64,000 bases of DNA from Lawsonibacter sp. GTDB lineage: Bacteria; Bacillota; Clostridia; Oscillospirales; Oscillospiraceae. The stretch is taken from NCBI GenBank assembly GCA_022791995.1, contig JAAWAD010000039.1, positions 1-64,000 of the forward strand, written 5' to 3'. The position numbers and the translations under genes were made by a program. Within the stretch, counting starts at the first letter, position 1, and the number at the start of each line of letters is the position of its first letter. The notes under the pieces were generated by a model that was given only the letters and a program-made list of their open reading frames with translations, did no database searches and was not told where the DNA came from. Shown one piece after another: positions 35,201 to 42,526 of the stretch.

Positions 35201-35597
35201 GGCCCGCCGGGCCGCCCTGGACAAAGAGCTGGTGCGCAGCGGCCTGGTACTGGACGACCCCGTTGTGCTGGACGCCATGGAGCATCAAAAGGCGGGGGGA
35301 TATCGATTCCTTCCTCTGAAGGTGTCGTCCTCCACTGGCTCCATCACCGGAGAGGCCCTGGCCTCCGCCGAGCAGCTGGGCCGGCTGGGGCGGCATATCC
35401 AAAAGGTTCTGGGGGAAATCTGCCGGGAGCTGGCCCAGGGGAGCATCGCCGCCGACCCCTTCTGGCGGGGGCCGGACAAGAACGCCTGCCGGTACTGCGA
35501 TTACGCCGCCGCCTGCCATTTTGAGGAGGGCCGGGGGAGCGACTGCCGCCGCTGGCTGTCCAGCCTAGACGCCCAGACGTTCTGGTCCATGGTGTAG
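32256..35597 (+). CDS. addB: ATP-dependent helicase/nuclease subunit B
   Basis: Partner of AddA in the RecBCD-like end-processing complex for double-strand break repair. The 1113-aa protein has the Walker A loop GRGGWGKST at residues 7-15, a degenerate helicase core, and a C-terminal RecB-like nuclease with the VVDYKTG motif. The 4Fe-4S cluster ligands are Cys752 and Cys1078, 1081 and 1087. The GTG at 32256 is chosen because GGGGAGGA lies 9 nt upstream; the ATG at 32238 has no site and would extend the P-loop N-terminus. addA is not adjacent, which is unusual. Confidence 0.94.
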   Translation: MLNLILGRGGWGKSTLVLERLCMRGADRPQVLMVPEQQSHEAERALCLAGGDGVSRYAEVLSFSRLANRVFQEAGGLGEPELDGGGRLLLMYRAVKETAAQLTVYSRPSRRPAFLQSLLATVDELKSCQVPPESLVTAGQEAGGLEGDKLRDLGLICGAYDALTAQTALDPRDRLTRAADKLNACPWGAGKDLWLDGFTDFTPQQEAVLRHLLRQAEQVTVALTCDTLEGEGDETDIFAPARHTALRLLALAREAEVSAHVEQLDRPRWEKAEPLAFLEGALFHQEGAEARPCNGTVELFRAGTPRSEVEWAAGRILRLVRDEGLRFRDIRVAARDYGAYRDLVESVFPRYGVPVFSSYMADILDKPVLALVTYALETVAGGYTYDDLFSYLKTGLTGLEEEDRDFLENYVLKWDIRGSRWTQAKAWSWHPRGYGVDWTEEDRALVDRLDALRRQVAAPLELLRKGAEKTGRGQAAALYRFLEEIGLPQRLEDRVAELDRRGQPVLAEEYRQLWDILCQGLEQCAALLEKVPMELEEFTLLFRLVLSQYDVGAIPVSLDRVTAGETTRQTGRRCTALLLLGADDSTIPQVGNPPGLLSDDDRSLLASYGLELNQSRRQLLFRELTTVYQLCAQPSQRLFVSWPAQGPGGEECRPCFLAQRLELLFSDLHVDREETAGDGFRLEAPLPALEQAGRNQKARQALEALPAYAPQARRLERAARWDRGELSRQAVDRLYGRQVPMSASRMDKYKSCHFSFFMRYGLEAEPRRPAGFSAPEYGTFVHDVLEHVLQDTLFQQTSVEGMEPAFGEEERRRLHRLTQEAVDRYAREKLGGLENQTPRFQYLFRRLLRSVQAVVDNVAEELLCSKFRPISFELGFGKGKTLPPVELTQDGVTISVTGFVDRVDGWVHDGRLYLRVVDYKTGRKSFDLTEVWNGLGLQMLLYLFTLEEKGQHLYGLPIEGAGVLYLPARDAVVRGSRTMDEAARRAALDKELVRSGLVLDDPVVLDAMEHQKAGGYRFLPLKVSSSTGSITGEALASAEQLGRLGRHIQKVLGEICRELAQGSIAADPFWRGPDKNACRYCDYAAACHFEEGRGSDCRRWLSSLDAQTFWSMV

Positions 35598-35662
35598 AGG
35601 GCGGTCCTGTCACGGGAATGGCCGCCTGAAAACAAAAATTTCCCCTGATTCGGAAAAAAGGT

Positions 35663-35691
35663 TTGACATTCCAGACCGGATTCATTATAAT
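35663..35691 (+). promoter_or_regulatory. Perfect-consensus promoter of yceD-rpmF
   Basis: TTGACA at 35663-35668, 17-bp spacer, TATAAT at 35686-35691. It gives strong constitutive expression, as expected for a ribosomal protein operon. Confidence 0.88.
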
Positions 35692-35729
35692 ACCCTCTGT
35701 ACCATTCTGCGAGTATGGAGAGGAACACA

Positions 35730-36230
35730 ATGCGTCTGGAGCTGAAGGACATCATCCACGTCCCGGATGCCCAACGGGCTTTCCGGTTCCAGGCGGACCT
35801 GTCTGGCCTGGAGTTTTATGGACGGTTCCCTATCTCCCGCCCGGTAGAGGCGGAGGGCGCCGTCACCAACCACGCCGGGGCGCTGGTGCTGGAGGGAACC
35901 GCGAGGTCCCGTCTGGAGCTGGTCTGCGACCGGTGCGGGGCCGCCTTTTCCCGGGAAAAAACGGTCTCTCTGGACAGTCTGCTGGCCCAGGAGCTGGAGG
36001 ACGAGGAAAACGATGACATCCTCCTTCTGGACGGCACCCAGCTGGACCTGGACGAGGTCGTCACCACGGCCTTTGTACTTGCGATGGATACCAAAATACT
36101 TTGCTCAGACGACTGCAGGGGGCTGTGCCCCAAGTGCGGCGCAAATCTCAACGAGGGCCCCTGCCGGTGCAGGCCGGAGCGGGACCCCAGGTGGGCGGCC
36201 CTGTCGCAGCTGTTGGACGACCCTGAGTGA
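35730..36230 (+). CDS. YceD (DUF177) family protein
   Basis: A 166-aa protein with an N-terminal beta domain, a CDRCGA zinc-knuckle-like Cys pair in the middle and a C-terminal Cys cluster CRGLCPKCGANLNEGPCRC. YceD/DUF177 is almost always encoded just before rpmF and has been linked to ribosome or 23S rRNA maturation. The ATG at 35730 has a GAGAGGA site; a second ATG at 35715 has none. Confidence 0.9.
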   Translation: MRLELKDIIHVPDAQRAFRFQADLSGLEFYGRFPISRPVEAEGAVTNHAGALVLEGTARSRLELVCDRCGAAFSREKTVSLDSLLAQELEDEENDDILLLDGTQLDLDEVVTTAFVLAMDTKILCSDDCRGLCPKCGANLNEGPCRCRPERDPRWAALSQLLDDPE

Positions 36231-36275
36231 ACAGCGGATGTGCGCGTGCGCACACGGACCAAAGGAGGTGTCAAC

Positions 36276-36461
36276 ATGGCGGTTCCTAAAGGAAAAGTGT
36301 CGAAGGCCCGGCGGGACAAGCGGCGCAGCGCCGTTTGGAAGCTGGAAACACCCGGAATTGTAACCTGCCCCAAGTGCGGTGCCTACCGGCTGCCCCATCG
36401 GATGTGCAAAAATTGCCTGACCTACAATGGCCGTTCCTTCGGCCAGGTGGAGGCCCAATGA
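36276..36461 (+). CDS. rpmF: 50S ribosomal protein L32
   Basis: A 61-aa ribosomal protein starting MAVPKGKVSKARRDKRRS. It keeps both Cys pairs of the zinc-binding form (CPKCG ... CKNC). The AAAGGAGGTG site fixes the start at 36276. It follows yceD by 45 bp and ends at a terminator. The usual plsX/fapR neighbours are absent. Confidence 0.96.
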   Translation: MAVPKGKVSKARRDKRRSAVWKLETPGIVTCPKCGAYRLPHRMCKNCLTYNGRSFGQVEAQ

Positions 36462-36474
36462 GGAAACAAAAAAA

Positions 36475-36508
36475 GCTGCTGTACACTTCGATACAGCAGT
36501 CTTTTTTT
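36475..36508. terminator. Terminator after rpmF
   Basis: Stem GCTGCTGTA / TACAGCAGT (36475-36483, 36492-36500; last pair G-U), 8-nt loop, then CTTTTTTT. An A-run on the left suits the convergent ATPase gene too. Confidence 0.85.
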
Positions 36509-36513
36509 GCTTC

Positions 36514-38379
36514 TCAGACCCTTTTCGGGCTGGCCGTCCTCTCTCCCCGGAGCATCCGGCTGGCGTTGAGGATGGCGATAACGCACACCCCCACATCGGC
36601 AAAGACGGCCATCCACATAGTGGCCAGGCCTACGGCGGACAGCGCCAGCACCAGGAACTTGATCCCCAGCGCAAAGACGATGTTTTCATACACAATGCGC
36701 AGGGTCTTTCGGGCGATGCCCACCGCCTCGGGCAGCTTGGACAGGTCGTCGTCCATCAGGACGATGTCGGCGGCCTCGATGGCGGCGTCGGAGCCCATGG
36801 CGCCCATTGCCACCCCCACATCTGCCCGGGAGAGGACGGGGGCGTCGTTGATGCCATCTCCTACAAAGACCAGCTGCTCCCCCGGGCGCTTGGCAGCCAG
36901 CAGCGCCTCCACCTGGTCCACCTTGTCCCCGGGGAGGAGTCCGGCGTGGACCTGATCCAGACCAAGCTGCTTTCCCACTGCCTCCCCTGTCCGGGGTGTA
37001 TCCCCGGTGAGCATAACAGTCTGACGCACACCAGCCGCCTTCAGGTCCCGCAGAGCCTGGGCGGAGCTCTCCTTCACCTGGTCCGCCACCACAATGTGCC
37101 CGGCGTACCGGCCGTCCACTGCCACATGAACCACGGTGCCCGGATGGGTGCAGCCCTCCGGGCAGTGGGTTCCTGCCAGGGCCATCAGCCTTTCGTTTCC
37201 GACCCAGACCGTCCTGCCGTCCACCAGAGCCTTGACTCCATGCCCCGACTTCTCTTCCGCCTGGGAGGCCCGGGACAGGTCCAGCTGCTCGGGGATTGCC
37301 CCTCGGATCGAGCGGGAGATGGGGTGGTCGCTCCATTGCTCCGCCAAGGCGGCCAGCTCTAACAGATGGCCGGCCTCTGTGCCGGAGGCGGGATGGACGC
37401 TCTCCACGGCGAAGACCCCCTTCGTCAGGGTGCCCGTCTTGTCAAAGACCACGATGCCTGTCTTGGCCAGGGCCTCCAGATAGTTACCCCCTTTTACCAG
37501 AATTCCTCGCCGGGAAGCTCCGCCAATCCCTCCGAAGAATGTGAGGGGAATTGAGATCACCAGGGCGCAGGGACAGGAGACCACCAGAAAGATCAGAGCC
37601 CGCTGGAGCCACATCGAAAAGGGGCCCATCCCCGCCAGCGGAGGCACAAAGGCCAGCGCCAGGGCAGCAAAGACGACAGCTGGGGTGTAGTACCGGGCAA
37701 ATTTGGTGATAAAGTGCTCCGCCCTGGCCTTTTTAGTGGAGGCGTTCTCCACCAGATCTAGAATCCTGGACACCGTGGACTCCCCAAAGGGCTTGGATAC
37801 CTGCACCCGCAGCAGACCGGTGAGGTTGACGCAGCCGCTGACCACCTCCTGTCCCGGGGCTACATCCCGGGGCAGGGACTCTCCGGTGAGGGCGGCGGTG
37901 TCCAGGGCGGACACCCCCTCTTCCACAACGCCATCCAGGGGAACCCGTTCCCCCGGCTTCACCACAATCACATCCCCCACGGCCACCTCCTCCGGGTCCA
38001 CCTGGATCAGCTGGCCCTCTCGCTCCACGTTGGCCCAGTCCGGCCGGATATCCATCAGGTCAGAGATGGACTGACGGCTGTGGGATACCGCCACACTCTG
38101 GAACAGCTCTCCCACCTGATAGAAGAGCATCACCGCCACCCCTTCGGGGTACTCCCCGCAGCCGAAGGCCCCAACCGTGGCCACCGCCATCAGAAAGTTT
38201 TCGTCAAAAACCTGCCCATTTTTGATGTTCCGCACCGCTCGCCACAGCACATCCCAGCCAATCACCGCATAGGGGATCAAAAACAGCACCCCTGGCAGCT
38301 GGGACAGCAGCTCCAGAAGGAGAAACAGCCCGCCAGCAAGGAGAATCCTCCAGAGCATTCTTCTTTGTTTTCTGGTCAT
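36514..38379 (-). CDS. Zn/Cd-type P1B ATPase without N-terminal HMA domain
   Basis: A 621-aa heavy-metal exporting P-type ATPase. Motifs in order: TGES (165-168, actuator), CPC at 269-271 in the transmembrane metal site, phosphorylated Asp313 in DKTGTLT, HP in WSDHPISRSI, and GDGINDAPVL. The CPC motif plus the CadC-like regulator point to Zn, Cd or Pb rather than Cu. It lacks the usual N-terminal metal-binding domain; that domain is a separate 74-aa gene 12 bp upstream. Confidence 0.93.
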   Translation of the reverse strand: MTRKQRRMLWRILLAGGLFLLLELLSQLPGVLFLIPYAVIGWDVLWRAVRNIKNGQVFDENFLMAVATVGAFGCGEYPEGVAVMLFYQVGELFQSVAVSHSRQSISDLMDIRPDWANVEREGQLIQVDPEEVAVGDVIVVKPGERVPLDGVVEEGVSALDTAALTGESLPRDVAPGQEVVSGCVNLTGLLRVQVSKPFGESTVSRILDLVENASTKKARAEHFITKFARYYTPAVVFAALALAFVPPLAGMGPFSMWLQRALIFLVVSCPCALVISIPLTFFGGIGGASRRGILVKGGNYLEALAKTGIVVFDKTGTLTKGVFAVESVHPASGTEAGHLLELAALAEQWSDHPISRSIRGAIPEQLDLSRASQAEEKSGHGVKALVDGRTVWVGNERLMALAGTHCPEGCTHPGTVVHVAVDGRYAGHIVVADQVKESSAQALRDLKAAGVRQTVMLTGDTPRTGEAVGKQLGLDQVHAGLLPGDKVDQVEALLAAKRPGEQLVFVGDGINDAPVLSRADVGVAMGAMGSDAAIEAADIVLMDDDLSKLPEAVGIARKTLRIVYENIVFALGIKFLVLALSAVGLATMWMAVFADVGVCVIAILNASRMLRGERTASPKRV

Positions 38380-38391
38380 GAAATCCGCTCC

Positions 38392-38616
38392 CTACTTCAC
38401 CACAACCTCGCAGTCGGGCTCCACCCGCTTACATGCCTTGACCGCCTCCTGCACAATGGCGTCAAAGCGTCCATCGTCTCCCTCGATGGTCATTTTCTGG
38501 GTAAGGAAGGACACCGTGGCGCCGGTGATGCCATCAATTTTCTTGACCGCCTCCTCCATCTTGGCCGCACAGTGGGCACAGTCCAGATCGACCAGCTTAA
38601 AGGTCTTTTTCATCAT
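38392..38616 (-). CDS. HMA-domain metallochaperone-like protein (74 aa)
   Basis: A single heavy-metal-associated domain with the motif DLDCAHCAAKME, the DCxxC version found in Zn/Cd transporters. It probably delivers metal to, or acts as the missing N-terminal domain of, the adjacent ATPase. The AAAGGATG site precedes the ATG. It lies 32 bp after the ArsR gene and 12 bp before the ATPase. Confidence 0.9.
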   Translation of the reverse strand: MMKKTFKLVDLDCAHCAAKMEEAVKKIDGITGATVSFLTQKMTIEGDDGRFDAIVQEAVKACKRVEPDCEVVVK

Positions 38617-38648
38617 GAATCATCCTTTCACAATTAAACTATGGATTT

Positions 38649-39008
38649 TTACTCTTGGATGTGCTCCATTCCCTGGCTGAGAATGCGGGTGACGTGCTCG
38701 TCCGCCAGGGAGTAATACACTGTTTTTCCTTCCCGGCGGAATTTCACCAGCTTGCTGGTCTTCAGCACCCGGAGCTGGTGGGACACCGCGCTCTGGGTCA
38801 CCTCCATCAACCTGGCCAGATCGCAGACGCACAACTCAGACTCCAGCAGGGCATAGAGAATTTTCACCCGGGTGCTGTCTCCGAAGATTTTGAACAGCTC
38901 CGCCAGATCGTACAACACCTCGTCCGGGGGAAGCAACGCCTGCACATGGTCCAGGGCAGCGGCGTGGATCTTGCTCTCCTCGCAACAGGGCAGCTCAAAG
39001 GACTCCAT
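38649..39008 (-). CDS. CadC-type ArsR/SmtB metal-sensing repressor
   Basis: A 119-aa winged-helix repressor. The alpha3N metal site is indicated by ELCVCDLARL (two Cys) with N-terminal LPCCEES Cys residues, as in CadC for Cd/Pb/Zn. The DNA helix is QSAVSHQLRVLK, and DEHVTRIL resembles the alpha5 Zn site. Its own promoter overlaps a TGA-CA type palindrome, so metal relieves repression of the regulator-HMA-ATPase operon. Confidence 0.93.
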   Translation of the reverse strand: MESFELPCCEESKIHAAALDHVQALLPPDEVLYDLAELFKIFGDSTRVKILYALLESELCVCDLARLMEVTQSAVSHQLRVLKTSKLVKFRREGKTVYYSLADEHVTRILSQGMEHIQE

Positions 39009-39029
39009 ATGGCACCCCTTTCTCAGTAT

Positions 39030-39045
39030 ATGAGCATTTGTTCAT
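39030..39045. promoter_or_regulatory. ArsR/SmtB-type operator
   Basis: Imperfect palindrome ATGAGCAT-TTGTTCAT, half-sites of the ATGAACA type known for SmtB/CadC repressors, located just downstream of the -10 of the arsR promoter. Confidence 0.65.
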
Positions 39046-39056
39046 GTGTTTGTTTT

Positions 39057-39085
39057 ATTATACACCTCATCGCCGTTCTTGTCAA
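39057..39085 (-). promoter_or_regulatory. Promoter of the metal efflux operon
   Basis: On the minus strand a perfect TTGACA (39085-39080), 17-bp spacer, TATAAT (39062-39057). A strong promoter under metal-dependent repression. Confidence 0.85.
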
Positions 39086-39139
39086 GCCGCTTCTATTTCT
39101 GGTCAAGTGGAAAATATCAGAGGAAAAGGCCAAAGGGAC

Positions 39140-39168
39140 TGGAAATTTTTCCAGAAGTTTGTTATACT
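39140..39168 (+). promoter_or_regulatory. Possible promoter of the lipoprotein operon
   Basis: TGGAAA at 39140-39145, 17-bp spacer, TATACT at 39163-39168. The rest of the 301-bp gap between arsR and the lipoprotein holds only the divergent metal promoter and a long AT-rich untranslated leader. Confidence 0.4.
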
Positions 39169-39309
39169 ATTGTTGTAGCCGTCTTTTTTGTGTGGAATAA
39201 AGAACCAATTTTTCAGCAAAATATTTTTGCCTGGAATGGGAACCTTCCTCCAAAAAAACCGTCAAATCTCCCGAAGACCCATTCTATACAAAAAAGGAGC
39301 TTATCAACT

Positions 39310-39801
39310 ATGAAAAATCGTATTCTGACCTTGCTGCTCTCCCTGTCCCTTCTTCTGCTGCCCGCCTGCGGCAATGGCAGCTCCAGCTCTTCCGCCGCAG
39401 ATGCGGATGTGAACGTGGATCTGTCCGCCTTCTACACCGACACCATGGAAAAATACGAGTTCCCCAACTCCCTGGAGCTGGCGGAGGGCGAGCTATTGGA
39501 CGGCTACTTTGCCGGCCTGTCCGAGGTGGAAACCGAGCAGTGTCTGGTCTATCTGAACATGATGTCCATCAACAATGGTGAGATTGCTCTGGTCCAGGTG
39601 AAAAACAGCGCCGATGTGGACACTGTAAAGGGTATCCTTCAGGACCACATCGACTACATGGCGGAAGGGGGCGCCTTCTACCCAGAGGCGACGGAGCTTT
39701 GGTCCAACTCGTCCAAGGTGGTCTCCAACGGCAGCTATATCATGATGGTGGTCAATCCCAGCTGCGACGCGATTGTGGAGGACTTCAACGCCCTGTTCTA
39801 A
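39310..39801 (+). CDS. DUF4358-type lipoprotein
   Basis: A 163-aa exported lipoprotein: Lys/Arg start, hydrophobic core LLLSLSLLLLP and lipobox LLPAC (Cys at about 20), followed by a Ser-rich linker. The mature part, with FYTDTMEKYEFPNSLEL and VKNSADVDTVKGILQDHIDYM, fits DUF4358, a family often found beside MBOAT and DHHW genes in gut clostridia. The GGAG site at 39297 sets the start. It is probably the first gene of the surface-acylation cluster. Confidence 0.75.
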   Translation: MKNRILTLLLSLSLLLLPACGNGSSSSSAADADVNVDLSAFYTDTMEKYEFPNSLELAEGELLDGYFAGLSEVETEQCLVYLNMMSINNGEIALVQVKNSADVDTVKGILQDHIDYMAEGGAFYPEATELWSNSSKVVSNGSYIMMVVNPSCDAIVEDFNALF

Positions 39802-39891
39802 GACCTCTGCGCAGGGGCCGCTTCCGGCGGCCTCTGTCTCTATCAAAATGGGCCGGCAAAGGGGCCGGCCTCTGCAATGAGGTGTCCCTCT

Positions 39892-41295
39892 ATGGTCTTT
39901 TCCTCCCCGGTATTTCTCTTCTATTTTCTGGTTCTGACCCTGTTGGTCTACTACTTGGTTCCGTGTAAGGCCCGCAACGGGGTGCTTTTGTGTGCCTCTC
40001 TGGCCTTTTACTACTGGGGAGAGCAGGCCTATGTGGCCATTATGTTCCTCTCCACCGCCATCGACTTTACCCACGGACTGCTGGTGGAGCGGTGTAAGGC
40101 AAGGGGAAACGACCGTGGCGCACAGTGGGCGGTGACCTCCTCCATTGTGTTTAATCTGGCCCTTCTGTTCTTCTTCAAGTACTGGGATTTTCTGGCCGAA
40201 ACCCTCCAGAGCCTGGGACTGGGCTTTCTGCCGGTGCTGCATATTCACCTGCCGCTGGGCATCTCCTTCTATACCTTTCAGACGATGAGCTACACCATCG
40301 ACGTGTACCGGGGGGACGCACGGGCTCAGCGGAATATCCTCAACTTCGGCACCTTTGTCACCCTGTTTCCCCAGCTGATCGCCGGTCCGATTCTCAAATA
40401 CAAGGATCTGGGAGACCAGCTTGACTGCCGCACCTGCACCACAGAGCGTTTTGCCTCCGGCGTTCAGATTTTTCTGGTGGGTATGGGGAAAAAAGTCCTT
40501 CTGGCCAACAACCTGGGTATGCTGTGGGACCACTATAAGGCAATGGCCCCGGAGCAGCTGACTGTGGCCGGAGCCTGGCTGGGTGTGCTGGCTTTCACCT
40601 TTCAGATCTACTTCGACTTCTCCGGGTACTCCGATATGGCGGTGGGCCTGGGCCGGATGTTCGGCTTTGAATTCCGGCCCAACTTCCAGTACCCATACAT
40701 CTCCCGCAGCATCACGGAATTCTGGCGGCGGTGGCACATCTCGCTGTCCACCTGGTTCCGGGAATATCTCTACATCCCTCTGGGGGGCAACCGGTGCTCC
40801 AAGGGGCGTTGGATGTTCAACCTGCTGGTGGTCTGGGCGGCCACCGGCATCTGGCACGGGGCCAGCTGGAATTTTCTGTTGTGGGGACTGTACTTCTTCT
40901 GCCTGCTGATGGCTGAAAAATTCTTCCTTCTGGACAGGCTGGAGCAGGCCCCCGCCTGGGCGGGACGGACATATACCCTGTTTTTCGTCATGGTGAGCTG
41001 GGCCATCTTCGCTCTGGAAGATTTCTCCCAGCTGGCCGCCTACCTCCGGGTCATGTTCGGCCTGGGGGGCGTCTCTCTGGTGGACGGAGTCTTCGGCTAT
41101 TGCCTGACCAACTATCTGCCCATTTTGTGTGTGTCCGCTGCGGCCGCAACCCCTTTGGGCGCCCAAGCTTTCCGCCGCCTGCCCCTTCGGGTGTCTCAAG
41201 CTGCGTGTGTTATCCTGTCAGCGGCGGCCCTGGTGGTCTGCACCGCCTACCTGGTCGATGGAACCTACAACCCCTTCCTCTATTCTAATTTTTAA
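39892..41295 (+). CDS. MBOAT family O-acyltransferase (AlgI/DltB-like)
   Basis: A 467-aa polytopic membrane enzyme that moves acyl groups, usually acetyl, across the membrane to surface polymers. About ten membrane helices. Conserved MBOAT segments: SYTIDVYRG, FDFSGYSDMAVGLGRMFGF, FWRRWHISLSTWFREYLYIPLGGNR, and the catalytic His in GIWHGASWNF. The ATG at 39892 is spaced 8 nt from GAGGTG. Downstream GNAT and DHHW genes suggest the acyl acceptor is transferred by the DHHW protein as in alginate or cellulose acetylation. Confidence 0.92.
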   Translation: MVFSSPVFLFYFLVLTLLVYYLVPCKARNGVLLCASLAFYYWGEQAYVAIMFLSTAIDFTHGLLVERCKARGNDRGAQWAVTSSIVFNLALLFFFKYWDFLAETLQSLGLGFLPVLHIHLPLGISFYTFQTMSYTIDVYRGDARAQRNILNFGTFVTLFPQLIAGPILKYKDLGDQLDCRTCTTERFASGVQIFLVGMGKKVLLANNLGMLWDHYKAMAPEQLTVAGAWLGVLAFTFQIYFDFSGYSDMAVGLGRMFGFEFRPNFQYPYISRSITEFWRRWHISLSTWFREYLYIPLGGNRCSKGRWMFNLLVVWAATGIWHGASWNFLLWGLYFFCLLMAEKFFLLDRLEQAPAWAGRTYTLFFVMVSWAIFALEDFSQLAAYLRVMFGLGGVSLVDGVFGYCLTNYLPILCVSAAAATPLGAQAFRRLPLRVSQAACVILSAAALVVCTAYLVDGTYNPFLYSNF

Positions 41296-41306
41296 GGAGA
41301 AATAAA

Positions 41307-41825
41307 ATGCTTGCACTGGAATTGGCCCGAATGGAGCATATACAGGATTACAGCTATATTATCGACCAGGCAAAAGCCTTTCAGCGGGCACAGGGCTTTG
41401 TCCAATGGACGGACGAATACCCCAATATGGAGACGATCCGTGGGGACATCCAGCGGCAGAAGGGCTACAGCCTGTGCAGCGACGGGGCAATCGCAGGCTA
41501 TCTGTGCATTGATTTTGATGGAGAACCCGCCTATCAGGATATACAGGGCAAGTGGGGCGCAGACGAGCCCTATGCCGTGGTCCACAGGATGGCATTTCAT
41601 CAGGATTTTACTGGCCGGGGCATGGCGGACGCCGCCTTCCGGCTGGTGGAGGCGTTGTGCCGGGAACGAGGCGTCTTCTATCTCCGTATTGATACCGATT
41701 TCCCCAATCAGCGGATGCAGCATATTCTGCAAAAGAACGGCTTTGTACGGCGGGGAACCATTGTATTCCAGGGCGGGGACAAGCTCGCCTTCGAAAAGCT
41801 GCTTCAAAGGGAGGGTACCGAATGA
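41307..41825 (+). CDS. GNAT family N-acetyltransferase
   Basis: A 172-aa acetyltransferase. The acetyl-CoA binding region is VVHRMAFHQDFTGRGMADAAFRLVEALCRERG; the later strand-loop YLRIDTDFPNQRMQHILQKNGFVRRG is typical of small-molecule or protein GNATs. Substrate is unknown. It starts 12 nt after the MBOAT gene and overlaps the next by 4 nt. Confidence 0.88.
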   Translation: MLALELARMEHIQDYSYIIDQAKAFQRAQGFVQWTDEYPNMETIRGDIQRQKGYSLCSDGAIAGYLCIDFDGEPAYQDIQGKWGADEPYAVVHRMAFHQDFTGRGMADAAFRLVEALCRERGVFYLRIDTDFPNQRMQHILQKNGFVRRGTIVFQGGDKLAFEKLLQREGTE

Positions 41826-42499
41826 AGCGGTTTCTCAAAATTTTTCTCCTGGGCGTCTGCCTGGGGATTCTGGCCACCGCAATACGGTACCGCTTCCACA
41901 TGAGCCAAAGTACGTTCTGGACCTATTTTGGGCTGGCAGCCGCGCTGGCGGTGGTCTCTGCCGTTCTCTTCAACTGGCTCTACACCCGGGTTTATCAACA
42001 GAAGATGGCCCAAGCAGTCAAGCTGCTGGAGGAGGGCAAAACCTCAGATTACATTCTCACCATGGAGCGGCTGTTGGAAAAGGTCAAGGGAACGTATCTG
42101 AAAAACCTGTTTCAGCTGAATCTAGCCGCCGGGTACTGCAACGCCAAGCAGTTCCATCAGGCCACCCGCCTTTTGGAGGAGCTGTCCGGGGCGCGGCTGC
42201 CCGGCGTGGCACGGATGGTGTACCATCTGAACCTGTGCGCCTGCTACTTCTACACCGGGCAGCCTGCCCGTGCAATGGAGCTGTATGAGAGCTGCCAGAA
42301 GGAGTTCGCCCCCTTCCGGGAGGGCCCCTCCTATGGGGGCAACCTGGCGGTTCTGGACATGTTCGCCGCCATCCAGCGCCGGCAGTACAGTCAGGCAAAG
42401 GAGCTGCTGGGCCGCGCCCGGGAGACCTGGAACCTTCCCCGGCTCCAGGATGACTACAACTGCATCGAGGCTGAGCTGGTCAGACGGAAGAAGATGTAG
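41822..42499 (+). CDS. Membrane-anchored TPR-like protein (225 aa)
   Basis: Not assigned to a named family. Two membrane helices (about 5-22 and 33-52) are followed by a cytosolic helical-repeat domain with TPR-like periodicity (NLAAGYCNAKQFHQATRLLEEL, LNLCACYFYTGQPARAMELYE, FAAIQRRQYSQAKELLGRA). A similar architecture is seen in the gene at 57342-58157. It overlaps the GNAT gene at ATGA. It may be a scaffold for the surface-acylation machinery. Confidence 0.7.
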   Translation: MKRFLKIFLLGVCLGILATAIRYRFHMSQSTFWTYFGLAAALAVVSAVLFNWLYTRVYQQKMAQAVKLLEEGKTSDYILTMERLLEKVKGTYLKNLFQLNLAAGYCNAKQFHQATRLLEELSGARLPGVARMVYHLNLCACYFYTGQPARAMELYESCQKEFAPFREGPSYGGNLAVLDMFAAIQRRQYSQAKELLGRARETWNLPRLQDDYNCIEAELVRRKKM

Positions 42500-42526
42500 G
42501 CTCCGCACAGCCCTTGGAGGTGCCCT

